Assembly: GCA_023078555.1 (NCBI GenBank)
Contig: CM041198.1
Location: 6,944,924-7,008,923 of the forward strand
Direction: 5' to 3'
Origin: Ulva prolifera
Taxonomy: Eukaryota > Chlorophyta > Ulvophyceae > Ulvales > Ulvaceae
Length of the DNA: 64,000 bases
In this document: positions 46,101 to 58,988 of the stretch, piece by piece
Layout of the letters: each line of letters starts with the position of its first letter
Numbering within the stretch: the stretch's first letter is position 1
The notes under the pieces: model-generated
What the model was told of the DNA's origin: nothing
The model's database searches: none
The model's input: the letters and a program-made list of their open reading frames with translations, nothing else
Translations under genes and position numbers: made by a program

Positions 46101-49100
46101 GCTGCACTGCTGCGTACAGCCAATTCTGTTGGCACCCAGTTGCTGCGTACAGGTTCCCAGTGTGGAAGTTATGATCCCGTGTTCATCCGCTACGATACCC
46201 CGCTCTCTGAGCATTTGCGGTGCGTGAGGAGATGGTTTCCTGCTGGTTGTACGCCAGCGCTGTTTGCTGCAACGGCTTTGACGATCATGCGACGATGGGC
46301 TGCGTGGTTGATGACTAGCTGCTTCCTTGTGAAGCTGGATGCCTGTGGTTTTTCTAATTGTGAAGACGCTTTTGCAGTTTCTCGTGTGCAGTGCACTTGT
46401 CCGTAGCGGGCGTGCACTGACCTGGTGAAGGAGTGGATTTGCATGTGAGTTCCTAGCAATGGCTCGGTGCCCGGCCTCTGTCCTTTGTAACTACATACTG
46501 GGAGCATGAATGCATGCATGCATGCATGCTGCATCCAGATTGGTGAAACAGAAATCCTCCCTCCATGTACTGCATCCTGTTCGAACAAGTGCAACGACTC
46601 AGTATGAGCGTGACAATACTGTTACCTACCCAATGCTACACTAGAACAACGCTCCAAAGCGGGCATCATGTGACGACTCAGATCCAACGTCCACAGGTGG
46701 CGCACCAGTGGCAGGCGATCAGCACCGGCTGACACTCCTCTCAGTGAGACCCATGCCGATGCAGTTCCGGGTCGTCTCCTCGATGTTCTCTTAACTCAAT
46801 GTATGATGTACATGAAAAGCACTGATTGACGCAGAAGAGCATCCCCGGCTCGCCGGCAATCCCATGGCCATGCAGAACTCTGGAGAGCCTGCACGCGCGT
46901 GGCGCAGGCGTTTTGCGGTTAACCGTTCCTGATGCGGCATGATTCATCGTATCAGGGGCCACATGGTCACGGTCTCAACTGGGGGGGGGGGGGGGGGGTG
47001 ATGTACTGTTCTCTGTGTCCCTCTCAGATGCGCATGATGGGGCCAATGCATCATGCTCAGATGATGGGGCCAATGCATGAGCCAGAAATATATATCATAC
47101 CATGTGCTGGCCAGACCGACAGAATGGTGATGGTGCACATGCGGGTTGAAGGCATCCCCCTTGACATCCCCCTGCTGGCAATTGACACATGCATATAACC
47201 GGCCGGAGAATATGGGGGGCCTTCAAGGGGGCCGAGTGACCCCTGCGCGATCGCAGCTTCTTTCACAACTTCACACCTCTTGCACAGAAACACTACACTG
47301 GGCTCACAGACGAGGTGAGAGACACAACTCTACGAAAACTCATGCATCCTTCGGCAGACTTGTGAAATGGCGTGCATTGGCGGACCCACGGGGTGGGGTG
47401 GGCGGGTCAGGTGCGGATCACAGGGGGAGGCCGCATCTCAGCTGGGGTGCCGCTGCACTCTGCAGCGGTCGTTGCCATGCTGGCCATGCATTGGCAATCC
47501 CTCAGTGCCTCAGTGCCCCCGCATGCCCCCGCCCCCGCATCTCGTGCAGGTGCTGCTGAAACACAGGCCTCTGGCGGCGTCGGCTGCACGTTCCTCCAAT
47601 ATGGCATCATCTGGAGACACAAACACCAACAGAATCATATGTTGATGCTGCGGCTGATAGTTCTTTGCTTTGATGCTGAGCAGGCATGCATGTGATGGCT
47701 TGATGGCCAGATGATGCTCGGTGATGACGCATGCACAGCACTGTACCTCACTGCAGTGCACTGGTTGCGAAAAAGAGGGACAGCAGCTGCGATGTGCTGT
47801 CAGGGTTCATGCAGATGGGGTAACCAGAGCCTGGGTAGGACTTGGGCTAGTTGCCTGTGGGGAGGTGGCGTGAAGTCAGGTCAGATCAGCACTGGACAGC
47901 CCCGGCATGTTTCAGTGCAGAGCCTGTGCACGGGCGGCCATGGCAACACGGTACCGTTGTGTGAATCGACAGCTGGCGGCAGGGATGCATCGCGGGACGC
48001 AAAAGTGACTCAGAGCAAGGTGTCAAGGTGTCCTGTACTAGTGGTGGGGGTGGGGGGGGTCGGATGCAGGCTCGCTCTCAACTCTGATGTACAGTTTTGT
48101 CCAATAGAGAGTCGTTGGGGTGCGCGTCCACGTGGGAGAGGGCCCACCTGCATTTCACCAGTGTCACTGCCCTGCTCAAACGTGTGTGCTCTCACGATGC
48201 TCACATGACGGCCTGTATGATCTCTGTCTCTTGCCCTGCTGAAACGTGTGTGCAGGTTCACATGAGGGCCTGTATCATCCCTGGCCCTCTCCAGAAGGCT
48301 GACTAAAAGGCTCAAGATCCTGCACCCACGACGGTGTGCTGGTGATGGTGAGCTAGCGATACATCAATTGCAGGCATATGGTGCTGTGAAGTACAGTGCC
48401 GTAAGTGTACTCACGTCAGTGTACTGGCTTTGCTGTGCTCAGGTTTCCTGACCCAGATTCCGACTTGCCAATGGTCATACCTCCCCGGTTGCTGCTGACG
48501 CCAAGGCCCTGAGCGCCATTCTATCGACGGATTCTCCTGCGTGGATTTTGTGCCATCTTTGGCACTCACTGTGTGAGCTTAACCCGTGCGCTACCGTCGG
48601 CCTACGACGACGCTGGCAGGGCGGTTGTCAGCCAAGACTCCCTCTACCAGCGGCAGGGACTCATCAAAGTCTACAGAGCTTCAATGCGTCATTAGCATGG
48701 ATGTATCTCCGTCTCAAAAGGTGTCCCTTTACGCCGCCTGAAGCCATCGCGGCCATCGCCGAGCGATAGCCCCGACTGCCAACCTGGCCAGCACAGATGT
48801 CTACAGCTACAGCAGTCTACAGGAATTTCAACTGGTGCACAATCCAGCCTTCGATAGTACCTGAAGTTTTATACTGCACTCGGCATCTTTTACGCGGGAT
48901 TTAAGGGCCTTCCAGCTGCAGAAGCCCATGCTCCCGATCGTTGGCCACCACCCATGAAGCCACGATCCTTGCGCCAGACCAGAAAACGTACGTTGGCTGG
49001 ATGCGAAGGGCATCGAATAACCATCCAGCAACCTGATGTAAGCCACCATGATTGTTTCCGCGGAGACGGAGCCGCGTTCGCACCCCTCACGCAACCGGTG

Positions 49101-49998
49101 CGCGTGTCACTCCACAGCAGCTTCAGATCAAAGCCCTGGTCAGCGCACGACACGTGCGGGCTTGCTTAACAAACCATCGTTGTCAGTCTTTGGCATTCAC
49201 GCTCCCGTGATCCACTATCGGCTGACCCAGGCTCTCCGAGCTCTTCAGCTGTGCAGCAAGCTACCAACGAAGCGAGGTCGCGAGGAATGCCCGGAAGGTA
49301 CTGAACCCGCCAGCCTCACTGATTCTGCGATGTAGAATCAATATTGTGAATGCAATCTGATATCTGCGCGCGGGTGCTACCAAGTTAACGCTGCATGCTG
49401 CAACGACCAACGCGAAATAGGCTTGGGCCTATCTCTTGGACGTCAGCCAGGTATTGCTGCCATACCATGATCTCATCACACGGCACACAAAGCTCCATGA
49501 CCGTGAGTGTCGATCATAATCGAGCATGTACTCCCAGTGCCTGCCAACGTGCGAGCACAACATGACACCAGCCCCAGCTATCAGGCATTCCCAGACAACA
49601 TGTGTATGCATCTGCACATACATGGACACGCTACTGGTGTGTATGTATTTACAAAGGACAGAGGCCGCGCCGCACCTGGTTCTCGGAACCCACTCGTTCT
49701 CGGAACCCACTCACTCACTCATGGCACCAGGCCGGGCATGAGCTCGCACCACAGCCGTACCAAAGATTGGGCAAAACCTTCCAAAGATTGAAGCACGGAG
49801 CACATAAATCAGCATTTTATTTGCACAACGCCACGTTCATCCGGCGCAAAGCATTCGTCACAAACATGTGATGGTCCACCAAATCACACCGCGACGCAAC
49901 CTCAGCCAGCCGATTCAGATGTGCCATAGCCAACCACCCCAACCAACCATGCGTCTGATACGGCGAAAGATTATATGCATTAGAGTTGTATACGCACG

Positions 49999-50310
49999 AT
50001 GTGCATTGCTTTCCTGCACATCCCGTACTGCCGCAGCAGCCCCCGCCTCCCGAAGCAGCCCCTGCAATCGGTACCAGCCCAGGGATTCACAATCGAGACA
50101 ACCCCTGTGCACAAAGGGTCACCAGGTGGCAAACACATGACAGGATGTCTCCCAACTTGTATGCTTGTGTGTATGTGTATCTCTCGCAGTGGCCGTGGTG
50201 CTGAATTCTCCTTGCACGGCGCATTGCAACATGGGTATGTGATTCGTGCCATATTGGCGTTGATAGTTTTAATGGGAATGCTCGCTGTAGCATGGGTGTA
50301 TTTAGCTTAG
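49999..50310 (+). CDS. Possible terminal exon with hydrophobic tail (copy 2)
   Basis: Identical counterpart of 16915-17226, with the same predicted C-terminal transmembrane helix. The same doubts apply. Confidence 0.2.
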   Translation: MCIAFLHIPYCRSSPRLPKQPLQSVPAQGFTIETTPVHKGSPGGKHMTGCLPTCMLVCMCISRSGRGAEFSLHGALQHGYVIRAILALIVLMGMLAVAWVYLA

Positions 50311-50940
50311 GGCGTGACCCCCTAGGTCTTTGAACTAGTTCCGTAATATTGGACTTCAGTAATACTCAAATTTGAGTTTACCACGCGCCCCCACCCACAA
50401 TTACCACAAAGCACAGAAGCCCCCTGGGGAAAGGTCTCACCATTGCAAATGGCACCACCACGCAGAAATATCAGGACTCCGTCAACGCTGCGGCATGTCT
50501 ACCTATAGGCTGCTGGCAGGCCAGCCAACTCGATGTACATATCGTCCGACGGGTTGAGGGCGGTATAAAATCTACCGCCTCCTTTTCAGGAGGTCGTGAA
50601 ATTTGATGCTGTGTGCGATTTACGGAATCGTAACGCTCGTGGGTGACCACCTCGCTTTGCACAGCGGGAGGCCCGGTGAGTTGCGTACGGTCGTCTGAGG
50701 GGAATGTCCAGGTGATTCATCCCCTCGACATGTGGTCCCATTATCTAGGGTTTTTAAATGTCTTCTCCAAGATACGGCTGAGTAAATCTAAATGAACTTT
50801 ACTTTACATGTCCATCTCAGATCAATGCTGGAATAGGCCGCTAATTGAAACTTTCGCCTTATGGGGCCGTTGCACATAACATCGCGCTCGGAACGCCGCG
50901 TCCAGGCGGCCACCTGGGCAAATGGTAGCGCCGCTGTAGT

Positions 50941-50965
50941 CACTACCAGCACTGAGTTGTCCTTA
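50941..50965 (+). repeat. CACTA-2 left terminal inverted repeat
   Basis: A 25-bp exact inverted match to 63218-63242, beginning CACTACCAGC and ending GTCCTTA. Confidence 0.97.
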
Positions 50966-51180
50966 TGCATGCCCTATCCGAGCATCACGGTGAGGCAGCC
51001 ATATACTGTCCTTACAATCACCTTAAGGCCAACATAGTCCTTACAGTGGGGACCAGGCCGGCACAAGGATCTTAAGGACTCTCGGTTGTGTCCCTATGGT
51101 AAGGACTAAATCGGGCTTGGCTTTGGTCGTATGGAGCTGGTGTGTAAGGACACGGTAATGATCAACCCGGGACAGGCTGC
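50959..51180. repeat. CACTA-2 subterminal repeats, left
   Basis: GTCCTTA occurs repeatedly in both orientations in the first 240 bp (for example ATACTGTCCTTAC, AGTCCTTACAG, GGTAAGGACT and TGTAAGGACAC). The right end at about 63050-63225 carries the same motif (ATGTCCTTACTGTAAGG, AGTAAGGACA, ATAAGGACAGTATA). Such arrays are the expected binding sites for a CACTA accessory protein. Confidence 0.8.
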
Positions 51181-52378
51181 GCATCTGACTGCTAGGCCAA
51201 CACAAGGATACAAATTGCCGTAGGATTCCAGCCGTGTTAACCGCATGAAACTACAAGTTGACCGTAAACGTTAATGATTGGTGTTATCGTATTGGTGAGT
51301 ACAGCATGTGGTGGTGTTTGCTCAGCGTCCTGTGAAGCATTGACTCGATGATAATATCCATGCCTTCTGTTTTCAAGTTCTCCCGTGTGATAGAATTTGG
51401 CTGTGGTCAGACACAATGCTATGCCGATTTCCAGCTGCAATGCCAATAAGCTATGCACACATGTGCGGAGCTGCAATAGGCACTTTTGCGCTTCCACTGC
51501 CTTGATTTGCTCACAAGAGACACTGTGTAATTGCTTTATTCTATGAGGACTGCAAAAAGCTGATTCATTTTGTTGGTAGAATGCTAACAGTCCAACAGGG
51601 GCATGACAGCATTTCCTCGATGTACCTGGTCTACTGGACTTCGTACAGAAAGTAACGTCGGCATGAGCAATAATGAAATACGTATATTACAGTGCGATCT
51701 GCGCTTTGTTGTACAGAGGGATGATGCATTTATTACGTCCTGGCAAACCGAGTCCGCAGGGACCACTCGAACTCAGCTTCGCGAAACGGAATTCAGGCTC
51801 GGCAATGTACACACTGCGCGGATCTCAATCCAATGGCTACATCACTGCAGATCGAGTCGTCAAACCCGCGTACCTAGTGGTGTGTTTCCGCGTGAGGTGT
51901 GCTTGCCATACCCGAACGCCTCCTACAGTACGAGTACTGCTCATCGATCACATAATGATTCAGCTGTGGTCTTATAAAATTCACCAAGCAAGGTCGAGTT
52001 CATGGACCTGCCTACTTTCACTTACAAAAGTAGGTGTGACAATTCGCTGCTGTTTTCTGATCGCTGCGTGAACATGGCCGCAACGTGGCTTCAGTTGCAG
52101 CATGCGTGAGCGCAGACATTTTTTTTTCTCCTGACGAACGTCTTTCAATGAAGCTATCCATAACATGTACGATACAGGTGCCCTTCTTTATTGTAATAGG
52201 ACACAACAGCGTGCTCGTTTACACTTGTTCACGAGTCCTTGCACACTGACAGCCTGGGTACGAGACTATAACGGGGCTACCTGCTGTGACGTAGTTGTAC
52301 CCCTTATTCATGCCCCAAGGGAGTCTTTTTTGGCGTGAACCTAAAGGTGACGTGTGTCTCGATGTGTGTACATGTGGG

Positions 52379-52411
52379 GTGCGCGTCTACAGCTATGCTG
52401 TAGACGCGCAC
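52379..52411. repeat. Perfect 15-bp stem hairpin
   Basis: GTGCGCGTCTACAGC, a TAT loop, then the exact reverse complement. It lies about 30 bp upstream of the TATA-like run and about 280 bp before the transposase ATG, so a regulatory role is possible but unproven. Confidence 0.85.
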
Positions 52412-52438
52412 ACGCCGGCCTTTGTCTGCGGGAGGTAG

Positions 52439-52448
52439 TATATATATA
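52439..52448 (+). promoter_or_regulatory. TATA-like element upstream of the CACTA-2 transposase
   Basis: TATATATATA about 245 bp upstream of the ATG at 52692. No comparable AT run is seen nearer the gene. Assignment rests on composition and position only. Confidence 0.35.
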
Positions 52449-52691
52449 CAACTGGTTGGACATACTCAGTCAACTTCAACAACGCACACCCTCTTTACAC
52501 TTGCAGTGAGCGACGACGTTGTAAATGTGGCAGACAAGCCTCGCGAGTATGGCATCGGGACGACGTTTGAGACCTCCACATCGGAAGCAAGCTAAGATGA
52601 CAGTTGTTAGGACATGAGCGTTCGCAGCAAGTAGGTTGAGCCATGACTGACGATTGTGAGGAGGAGTACTCCGGGCACTGCATAGTCTTCC

Positions 52692-55600
52692 ATGGAGCGA
52701 GAGGCTGCAGTGACAGCTGCGCTGGGGTTGCCTGCTTTCGATGCAAGGGAACTTCAGGGTACTTGGAAACTTGTGTGCAAGTTTTGTGAAGAGACAAGAG
52801 CGAATTGCGCCCCTGGTACATCGAACCGGGTCAACAGAGGAATTGTCGCAAGCACCAAGGCAGCGAAGCGTCATCTAGCTTCTTGCCATCGCACCAGTGG
52901 CAATCCGGAACGGAATTGTTCCCACGACGATCAAGCACTTTCAGGACAGCAGCATAGAAGAGGACCAGCCCCTCCAAATTCTGTAGGTTGTGCGGTTGTG
53001 GTTGATAGCCAAGCCCACGTTGCGATTGGGTCCGAACCCGGGGGCGTGCTACTTCAAGTTGACCAAAATGCATATGCCAGAGAGCCATCAGGCGGTAATG
53101 GCTCAAGCGCCCCGACAACAGGTTCGTCTGCGCATGCCCAATCTAACAGTGTCGCAGCTTCAGACAGTGCCGGGCCTGCTCCAAAATCTCCAGTCTCGCA
53201 ATCGATTGACAGTATCGCAGCTACCGTCGATTCCCAACCAAGCTATGCTTATTCTACTAGCGAGGATGAACGAGTTAGAGATGATGCTGGCAAGGCAGAC
53301 GAAGGTTCAATTGATGGACCCATTGCTAGTGATGGTGAGGGGGCGTTCTGTTCCGGAGTTCCACAGTACGGGCTGGAGTCCGACACTGAATCCCAAGGCG
53401 ATTACAGCGATGACAGTGACAGCCGCCTCGGGCCTCTGCCAAGAATGCCGCGCAAGCAGTCAGGCGCGTGGCTCAGGTCAAGACGGCTAGAACCTCTTGC
53501 CACCAACCACGAGAGGTCCGTGCTACAAGCCGCCTACAATCAGGTCGAGATTAAGAAGCATGGAGCCAGCAACACTGTTCTAGAGATGATCGCGGAAGAC
53601 AATTACCGTCTGCTATCTGGTTTCAAGGGAGAACATAAACCACATGAGATTCTCTTGCCCCACTCCATGCACATGGTGAAACAAGTGCTAGGCACAGAGG
53701 ACGCGGCCAAGTATGAATTCGGGTGGTGCAGCGAGTGCGCCATGCGCTTTGAAGTTGATCCCGACAAGGCCACCAAGACCAGGGAGCAGTAGCTGCAAGA
53801 GACTTGTCCACGATGCGGCTATCACAAGTATGAGGTATGTCCTCTGATCTTATTAATAAGAACATCTTGTTTACATTGTTGACATGATTATGAGTGTATC
53901 CACCAGAGTCACATCTTTATGTGCCTTGTGTTGATGTGCCTTGTACATTATCCTATTATGGTGTCCCGCGGCGAATTCGAATTTCATCCTATGTGCATAT
54001 GCAACAGCTGCGCATTTTTGCTCCCATACATAATTTGTTTTCTATTGGTCCAGGCTGCGTCAGCAAGAACCGTAAAGTTCAACCGAAGAGGATGGGATTT
54101 CACAATGGAGGCCGTAATTAAGTGGTTTCACGAGGACGAAGCTTTTCGTGAGGCAGTGCTTGCGGCCCATCCTTTGGACTTCACTGATGCCGATGGCGTG
54201 GCCGGGTCCCTGTACCTCAATATGCTCAACGAGGATTGCAAAAATGTTCTCTCGAAGCGTACCGATGCTTTTGGTGCAGGAATTTATGGCATGGGTGTGA
54301 TCATGTTCGAACCTATGCCACACTGTGGGTGTCAAACCGCGTGGGGCACAATGATGCAGTACTTCAATGCGTTGGCACCGATTGCTAGTTGCATGCCCTC
54401 AATCCATATCTCTACTATGTACTCGACATGTGGTCGAACCACGTATCGTCTTAACACCATTGAGTACCGGTAATGCTAGCGTTGCCTCACCTATTCTACG
54501 CATGTGCAGGAGCTGATGGTGGCAACATCTTCAAGCTAAGAATTGGCAGTACTACCATTGTCGGCGTGAGACGCTACGATCTACATGTCGCAAAAAATGC
54601 CAGCTGCCTATCATGGCAGCCTCTCATCATTCTGGAAGGTCCTACGGAGCCGTCTCAATTGGAAGACATTTTGAAGCCAACTGTGGACTTCTTTGTCAAC
54701 CACGACCCAGGTACATCCTCTTATCGAGGATGCCCCAATATCCAATATCTTATACACACAGTTTTCAGTCGGTAGTAGCTGAGTGACCAATGTGTTGAAA
54801 AGGGGGTCAATTGACTTCGTGGATCCTGCCATGCGCAGGTCGGGAGGGCACAGAACCGTTTGAATTCACAATTTTCCCAGGAGGAAGGGAGATGCGCATA
54901 CAACACTGGCCTGTGCTTGCTTTCGTGGAAGGAGACCTAATGATGATGTATAAACTCATGTTGACGCTGCCACACAGTGCAGTTGAGGCTTGCCCACGTT
55001 GCGCTCTTCAGGGGAAGTCCATCAAGAATGCCATGAGGTGAGGTTCAGCGGTGACGTGGCCGTGCAAACTTGTATGCCACCTGTGCAGATCCTGGCTATA
55101 CACTAGTTGCCACACCAACCAGTGCACCTCAAGAGTGCATTTTTGGAGGATCCTAGGCACACAGTGATGTGACATGTGCTTGTAGGTTTCCGTACGAGAC
55201 GAATGTACCTCGAAAAATGCCCGCCACTAAAGATGCAAAGCGGATCCCGGACATTCGCAAGAGGGACCACGTACCTCGTCAGCTGGGTGTCCCCGCTGGG
55301 TACGCAGGGGAGGATCCGCCGGTCTCACGCTCACAACTACCACCATGCCATGCAGAGTCTTTGCGGAACGGTGCCCGTCTCACCGATGATGAAGCTGATT
55401 GGGACGACACCGAAGAGTTAAAGTACACTGCGTACGAGATGCATGAACGCGCGCAAAGTGTGCAAGATCAGTGGGACAAGTCCCTGAGGAATTTGTCGCC
55501 GCCTCTGCACCAACAAGATCCTGAAGCTCGCAAAAAGTCTTGGAAGAAGCTCAAGAGTGATGCAGAAAAGGTTCAAACGGAGACTGGCCTACGTGGGATG

Positions 55601-57487
55601 CCAGGGTATAGCAGGCTCAGTTACTTCAGGTGCGTGCGTGAATCACTGGAAGCCATGAGTGTCGGAAGACACCCATCATGATCAAGGACACGCGTACGTC
55701 TTGTAGGTATGAACATTTTTTCCACTTTGCGTTGGCGCATCTACTGTTGTACGGCATCGTCCGGGATTTCTGGAATGTGTGGCTTCGCCCAGAAGACCCA
55801 AAACCAAAGGCTGATGGATCCAAACCAAAACGAAGAAAGAAACATCGACTCCACGGAAACAAGTACGTTCTTCCTAAGTACATCCGGGAGGTCATCAAGA
55901 GACGGGCAGCCAAGATGCACTGGACAGCACAAATGAAGAAGCGCAGCGCTGATGTACTCGGGTATGATGACACCACCGTTTCTCTAGGGCGTGCATAGTG
56001 ACGAATCACCACCGGTGTCACCCTAGTGCGTCTATTTGACTTGGATTTTGCGCTGCAGGAGTAGGTCTACTTGGACAATGGAGGAGTACATGACCTTCGT
56101 AGAAACGTGCTCGCCATTCCTCCTATTCGAGCTTCCCTGGAAGGATGAAGATTCTGTGGTGAAAGAAATGTTTGAACTTCAGTGGGGCAGCCTTCGCCGG
56201 GCGGTAATGTTTTGCCTACGCCAGCAGCATACAGAGCACCATACTCTCAAGCGTCTGGCCCAAGCCCGAGAGGACTTTGAGACATACGCCTTTGCTGCCC
56301 AGCAGGTGTGGTGTTGCCGTTGTCCGTGAAGAGAGAGAGATTTGTTCCTCATGTATACATATACATGAGATGTACTGGCCGATGCACTGCAGGCTTTTCA
56401 TGGCTTGGTGTTGACGACCGCCAAACTACATCATTCAGTGGTGCATGTCATCGACCAGCTCTGTTGTCAAGGTCCCGGATCTCTGTACACCGAGTATTGG
56501 ATTGAACGCATGATCTGGTATCTGAAGTTGCACTTGAAAGATCGAGTCAATGATAATGGTGAAGTTACGTTTGTGAACGACCATTTGCTCATGGTCTCTG
56601 CTCAGTCATGCCGGTGCATGTACCCAGAACACTGTTTGACAATTGAGGAGAGGCGTGAGAAGCCATCTGCCGTGGCCTTCCCCGAGTATGATGTCTCTTC
56701 TGAAGACGTCTTGTTATTAGGCCCCTCGAACAAAAGAGGCCTGACCGAAGAGCAGGAGCTATGTGTCATTCAACAGCTTCCAGGGTTACTTAGAGTGGAA
56801 GGCGAATCTCGCAAATGGTACAGAGACCGCGGGTGGCCTGCGATTCATGACTTCGTTATGCATCGGATGCACAAGAAGAACAGATTCATGCTTGATAAGT
56901 ATATGCAGGCCTCGCTTCCGTCGATGGATGTGCTCACTTGCAATGATGATTGCAGGCATGTAGTCACGGACAACAGATGGGTGTTTGTGGGGTACACGTA
57001 TGATGATAATACCGAATGCCCTTGTGTAGCTCAGGTGCAAGCGTTTGTCCGTGTGCGGACCAGTAACGGGGCTTCCAAAGCGTTTGATCCCCGAGGGTGT
57101 GTCCACAGAGAAGAGGTGGACCAATACATTGTCCCGTCCGACATTCCGGGGAAGTCTATCCCCGCCCAGCCTCTTCGTATGGCAATTTGCAAGCTATGGG
57201 CAGCTGATATCCTAGATTGCGATGCCATTGGCAGCCCCGATCGTCAGCCTGGTAGCGTCCCAGACTTACTGAAGGTGCATCACATGGGTGACACCGAAGC
57301 CAACCAACTAGCGCCATCTGCGCGGCGCCGGAGTGGTACAAGATGCTACTTTGGATTGAATCTAGTTAATTTATCTGAAGTGTGGAGCCAGCTGGTTCCG
57401 TCTCAAACTTTTCAAAATGATCTAGCCAGAGGTGGAACTCGAGAAAGTCAAGTCTTCATGACTTGTTCAAAGTTATCAGGAAAGTAA
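52692..57487 (+). CDS. Tnp2-type CACTA transposase (CACTA-2, 8 exons, one in-frame stop)
   Basis: Homologue of the CACTA-1 transposase. Exons 52692-53834, 54054-54294, 54510-54710, 54839-55037, 55186-55629, 55707-55961, 56059-56305 and 56393-57487 join in phase for 1,274 codons. Features in order: a BED-like zinc finger (CKFC...RHLASCH); a long acidic, Ser-rich linker; CSEC...CPRCG zinc motif; NRRGWDFTMEAV; first catalytic D in GADGGN; IILEGPTEPSQLED; second D in FVEGD before CPRC; LSYFRYEHFFHFALAH; and the third catalytic E in LYTEYWIER. A single TAG at 53790-53792 interrupts exon 1 between CSEC and CPRCG, with coding resuming in the same frame at once. Most likely this is one recent nonsense mutation; read-through cannot be excluded. 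Confidence 0.82.
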
Positions 57488-57600
57488 TAACCACAGTTTG
57501 TAATTTAGAGTTTCTATTCGTACTGATCTCGGCTGTATGGGCCATTGCTTCCGTCGCCACATGGTGTACTATGCTTTTGCACATGCGCATTCAAACATCG

Positions 57601-58988
57601 GCAGTGGATGGATGGATCCTCGATCTGTCTTTTGCAGAAACGAGTCACGTTGAAATGTGCATGGGAATTGGGGTTGCCTGTGTGCGGTGCACCATGGTGG
57701 CCCCGCAGTTTGAAGCGGCCTACCGGTCATCCAAGCTGAGAGCCACAGGCCAGCTACACCTGTGACATGAACTTTCAGGTGCACCCCAGCTGACCTCAAT
57801 TCCCACACTATTCGTGAGTTGGTATCAAGCTGTGATGGGCCTAAGGACCAGCTGGCACCCATGCACGCCACTGCATACTGTGATAGTCTCGACTTGGGCT
57901 GGAATTGCCACAAAATGCACGTAGCTGTCGGAGTTTATATCTGAGCAGTGGATGGATGGATCCTCGATCTGTCTTTTGCAGAAACGAGTCACGTTGAAAT
58001 GTGCATGGGAATTGGGGTTGCCTGTGTGCGGTGCACCATGGTGGCCCCGCAGTTTGAAGCGGCCTACCGGTAATCCAAGCTGAGAGCCACAGGCCAGCTG
58101 TTGTGGGATATCCATATCTGGGGATCCAAGAATATAGATGACATAATCAAGGGAGGAGTCATCTAACAAAGGACTCGTTGCTTCAGGTGAGCCCCAATGG
58201 TAGAGCATGTCGTGTGTACTCACAAGGTCACCGGTTCAATTCTTACTTTCATTTCTGCCACGCGACTTTACGCGATGGCAAGGTACGCTCCCCTCCACGT
58301 CGTCATGCACAGTCAGCATGCTTACCAGCTCAGGCACGCGCATTAACCCCTGTGCACACTCGATGAGACTAACACGCGTCTTGACACCAGCTACACCTGT
58401 GACATGAACTTTCAGGTGCACCCCAGCTGACATCAATTCCCACACTATTCGTGAGTTGGTATCAAGCTGTGATGGGCCTAAGGACCAGCTGGCACCCATG
58501 CACGCCACTGCATACTGTGATAGTCTCGACTTGGGCTGGAATTGCCACAAAATGCACGTAGCTGTCGGAGTTTATATCTGAGCAGTGGATGGATGGATCC
58601 TCGATCTGTCTTTTGCAGAAACGAGTCACGTTGAAATGTGCATGGGAATTTGGGTTGCCTGTGTGCGGTGCACCATGGTGGCCCCGCAGTTTGAAGCGGC
58701 CTACCGGTCATCCAAGCTGAGAGCCACAGGCCAGCTACACCTGTGACATGAACTTTCAGGTGCACCCCAGCTGACCTCAATTCCCACACTATTCGTGAGT
58801 TGGTATCAAGCTGTGATGGGCCTAAGGACCAGCTGGCACCCATGCACGCCACTGCATACTGTGATAGTCTCGACTTGGGCTGGAATTGCCACAAAATGCA
58901 CGTAGCTGTCGGAGTTTATATCTGAGCAGTGGATGGATGGATCCTCGATCTGTCTTTTGCAGAAACGAGTCACGTTGAAATGTGCATG
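57601..58988 (+). repeat. 344-bp tandem repeat array
   Basis: Units begin GCAGTGGATGGATGGATCC at 57601, 57945, 58582 and 58926. The fourth is partial, ending near 58988. The second unit is 293 bp longer because of the insertion at 58100-58392. Units are nearly identical. The array occupies the interval between the two CACTA-2 genes. Confidence 0.95.
58100..58392 (+). mobile_element. tRNA-like (SINE-like) insertion in a tandem repeat unit
   Basis: A 293-bp insertion within the second 344-bp unit, flanked by CCAGCT on both sides (58094-58099 and 58387-58392); the other units are uninterrupted. Internally it has a pol III A-box-like AGCCCCAATGGTAGAGC near 58189-58205 and a B-box-like GGTTCAATTC at 58233-58242, with spacing as in a tRNA. 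The tRNA stems do not fold well, so it is not a functional tRNA. No poly(A) tail is seen. Confidence 0.55.

Larger units (their letters stand above)
18312..50420 (+). repeat. Tandem module, copy 2 (interrupted by insertions)
   Basis: This is the second copy of the module. It starts directly after the 524-bp repeat that ends at 18311 and carries GTPase genes A2 and B2. It is split by CACTA-1 at 32065-46100; the matching sequence in copy 1 is continuous across 13024-13026. Downstream of CACTA-1 it resumes at 46104, matching 13027 onward almost base for base to about 50420. Confidence 0.85.
51181..52691. other. CACTA-2 leader region
   Basis: No gene recognised. It contains the hairpin at 52379-52411 and a TATA-like run at 52439-52448 before the transposase start. 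Confidence 0.5.

Noticed and set aside
53790-53792. Alternative genetic code with TAG as glutamine
   Set aside because: Only one in-frame TAG occurs in the multi-exon genes, and the CACTA-1 transposase itself appears to end at TAG (44722-44724).
58189-58260. Functional tRNA gene
   Set aside because: A- and B-box-like motifs are present but the D, anticodon and T stems do not pair properly and no acceptor stem is found.
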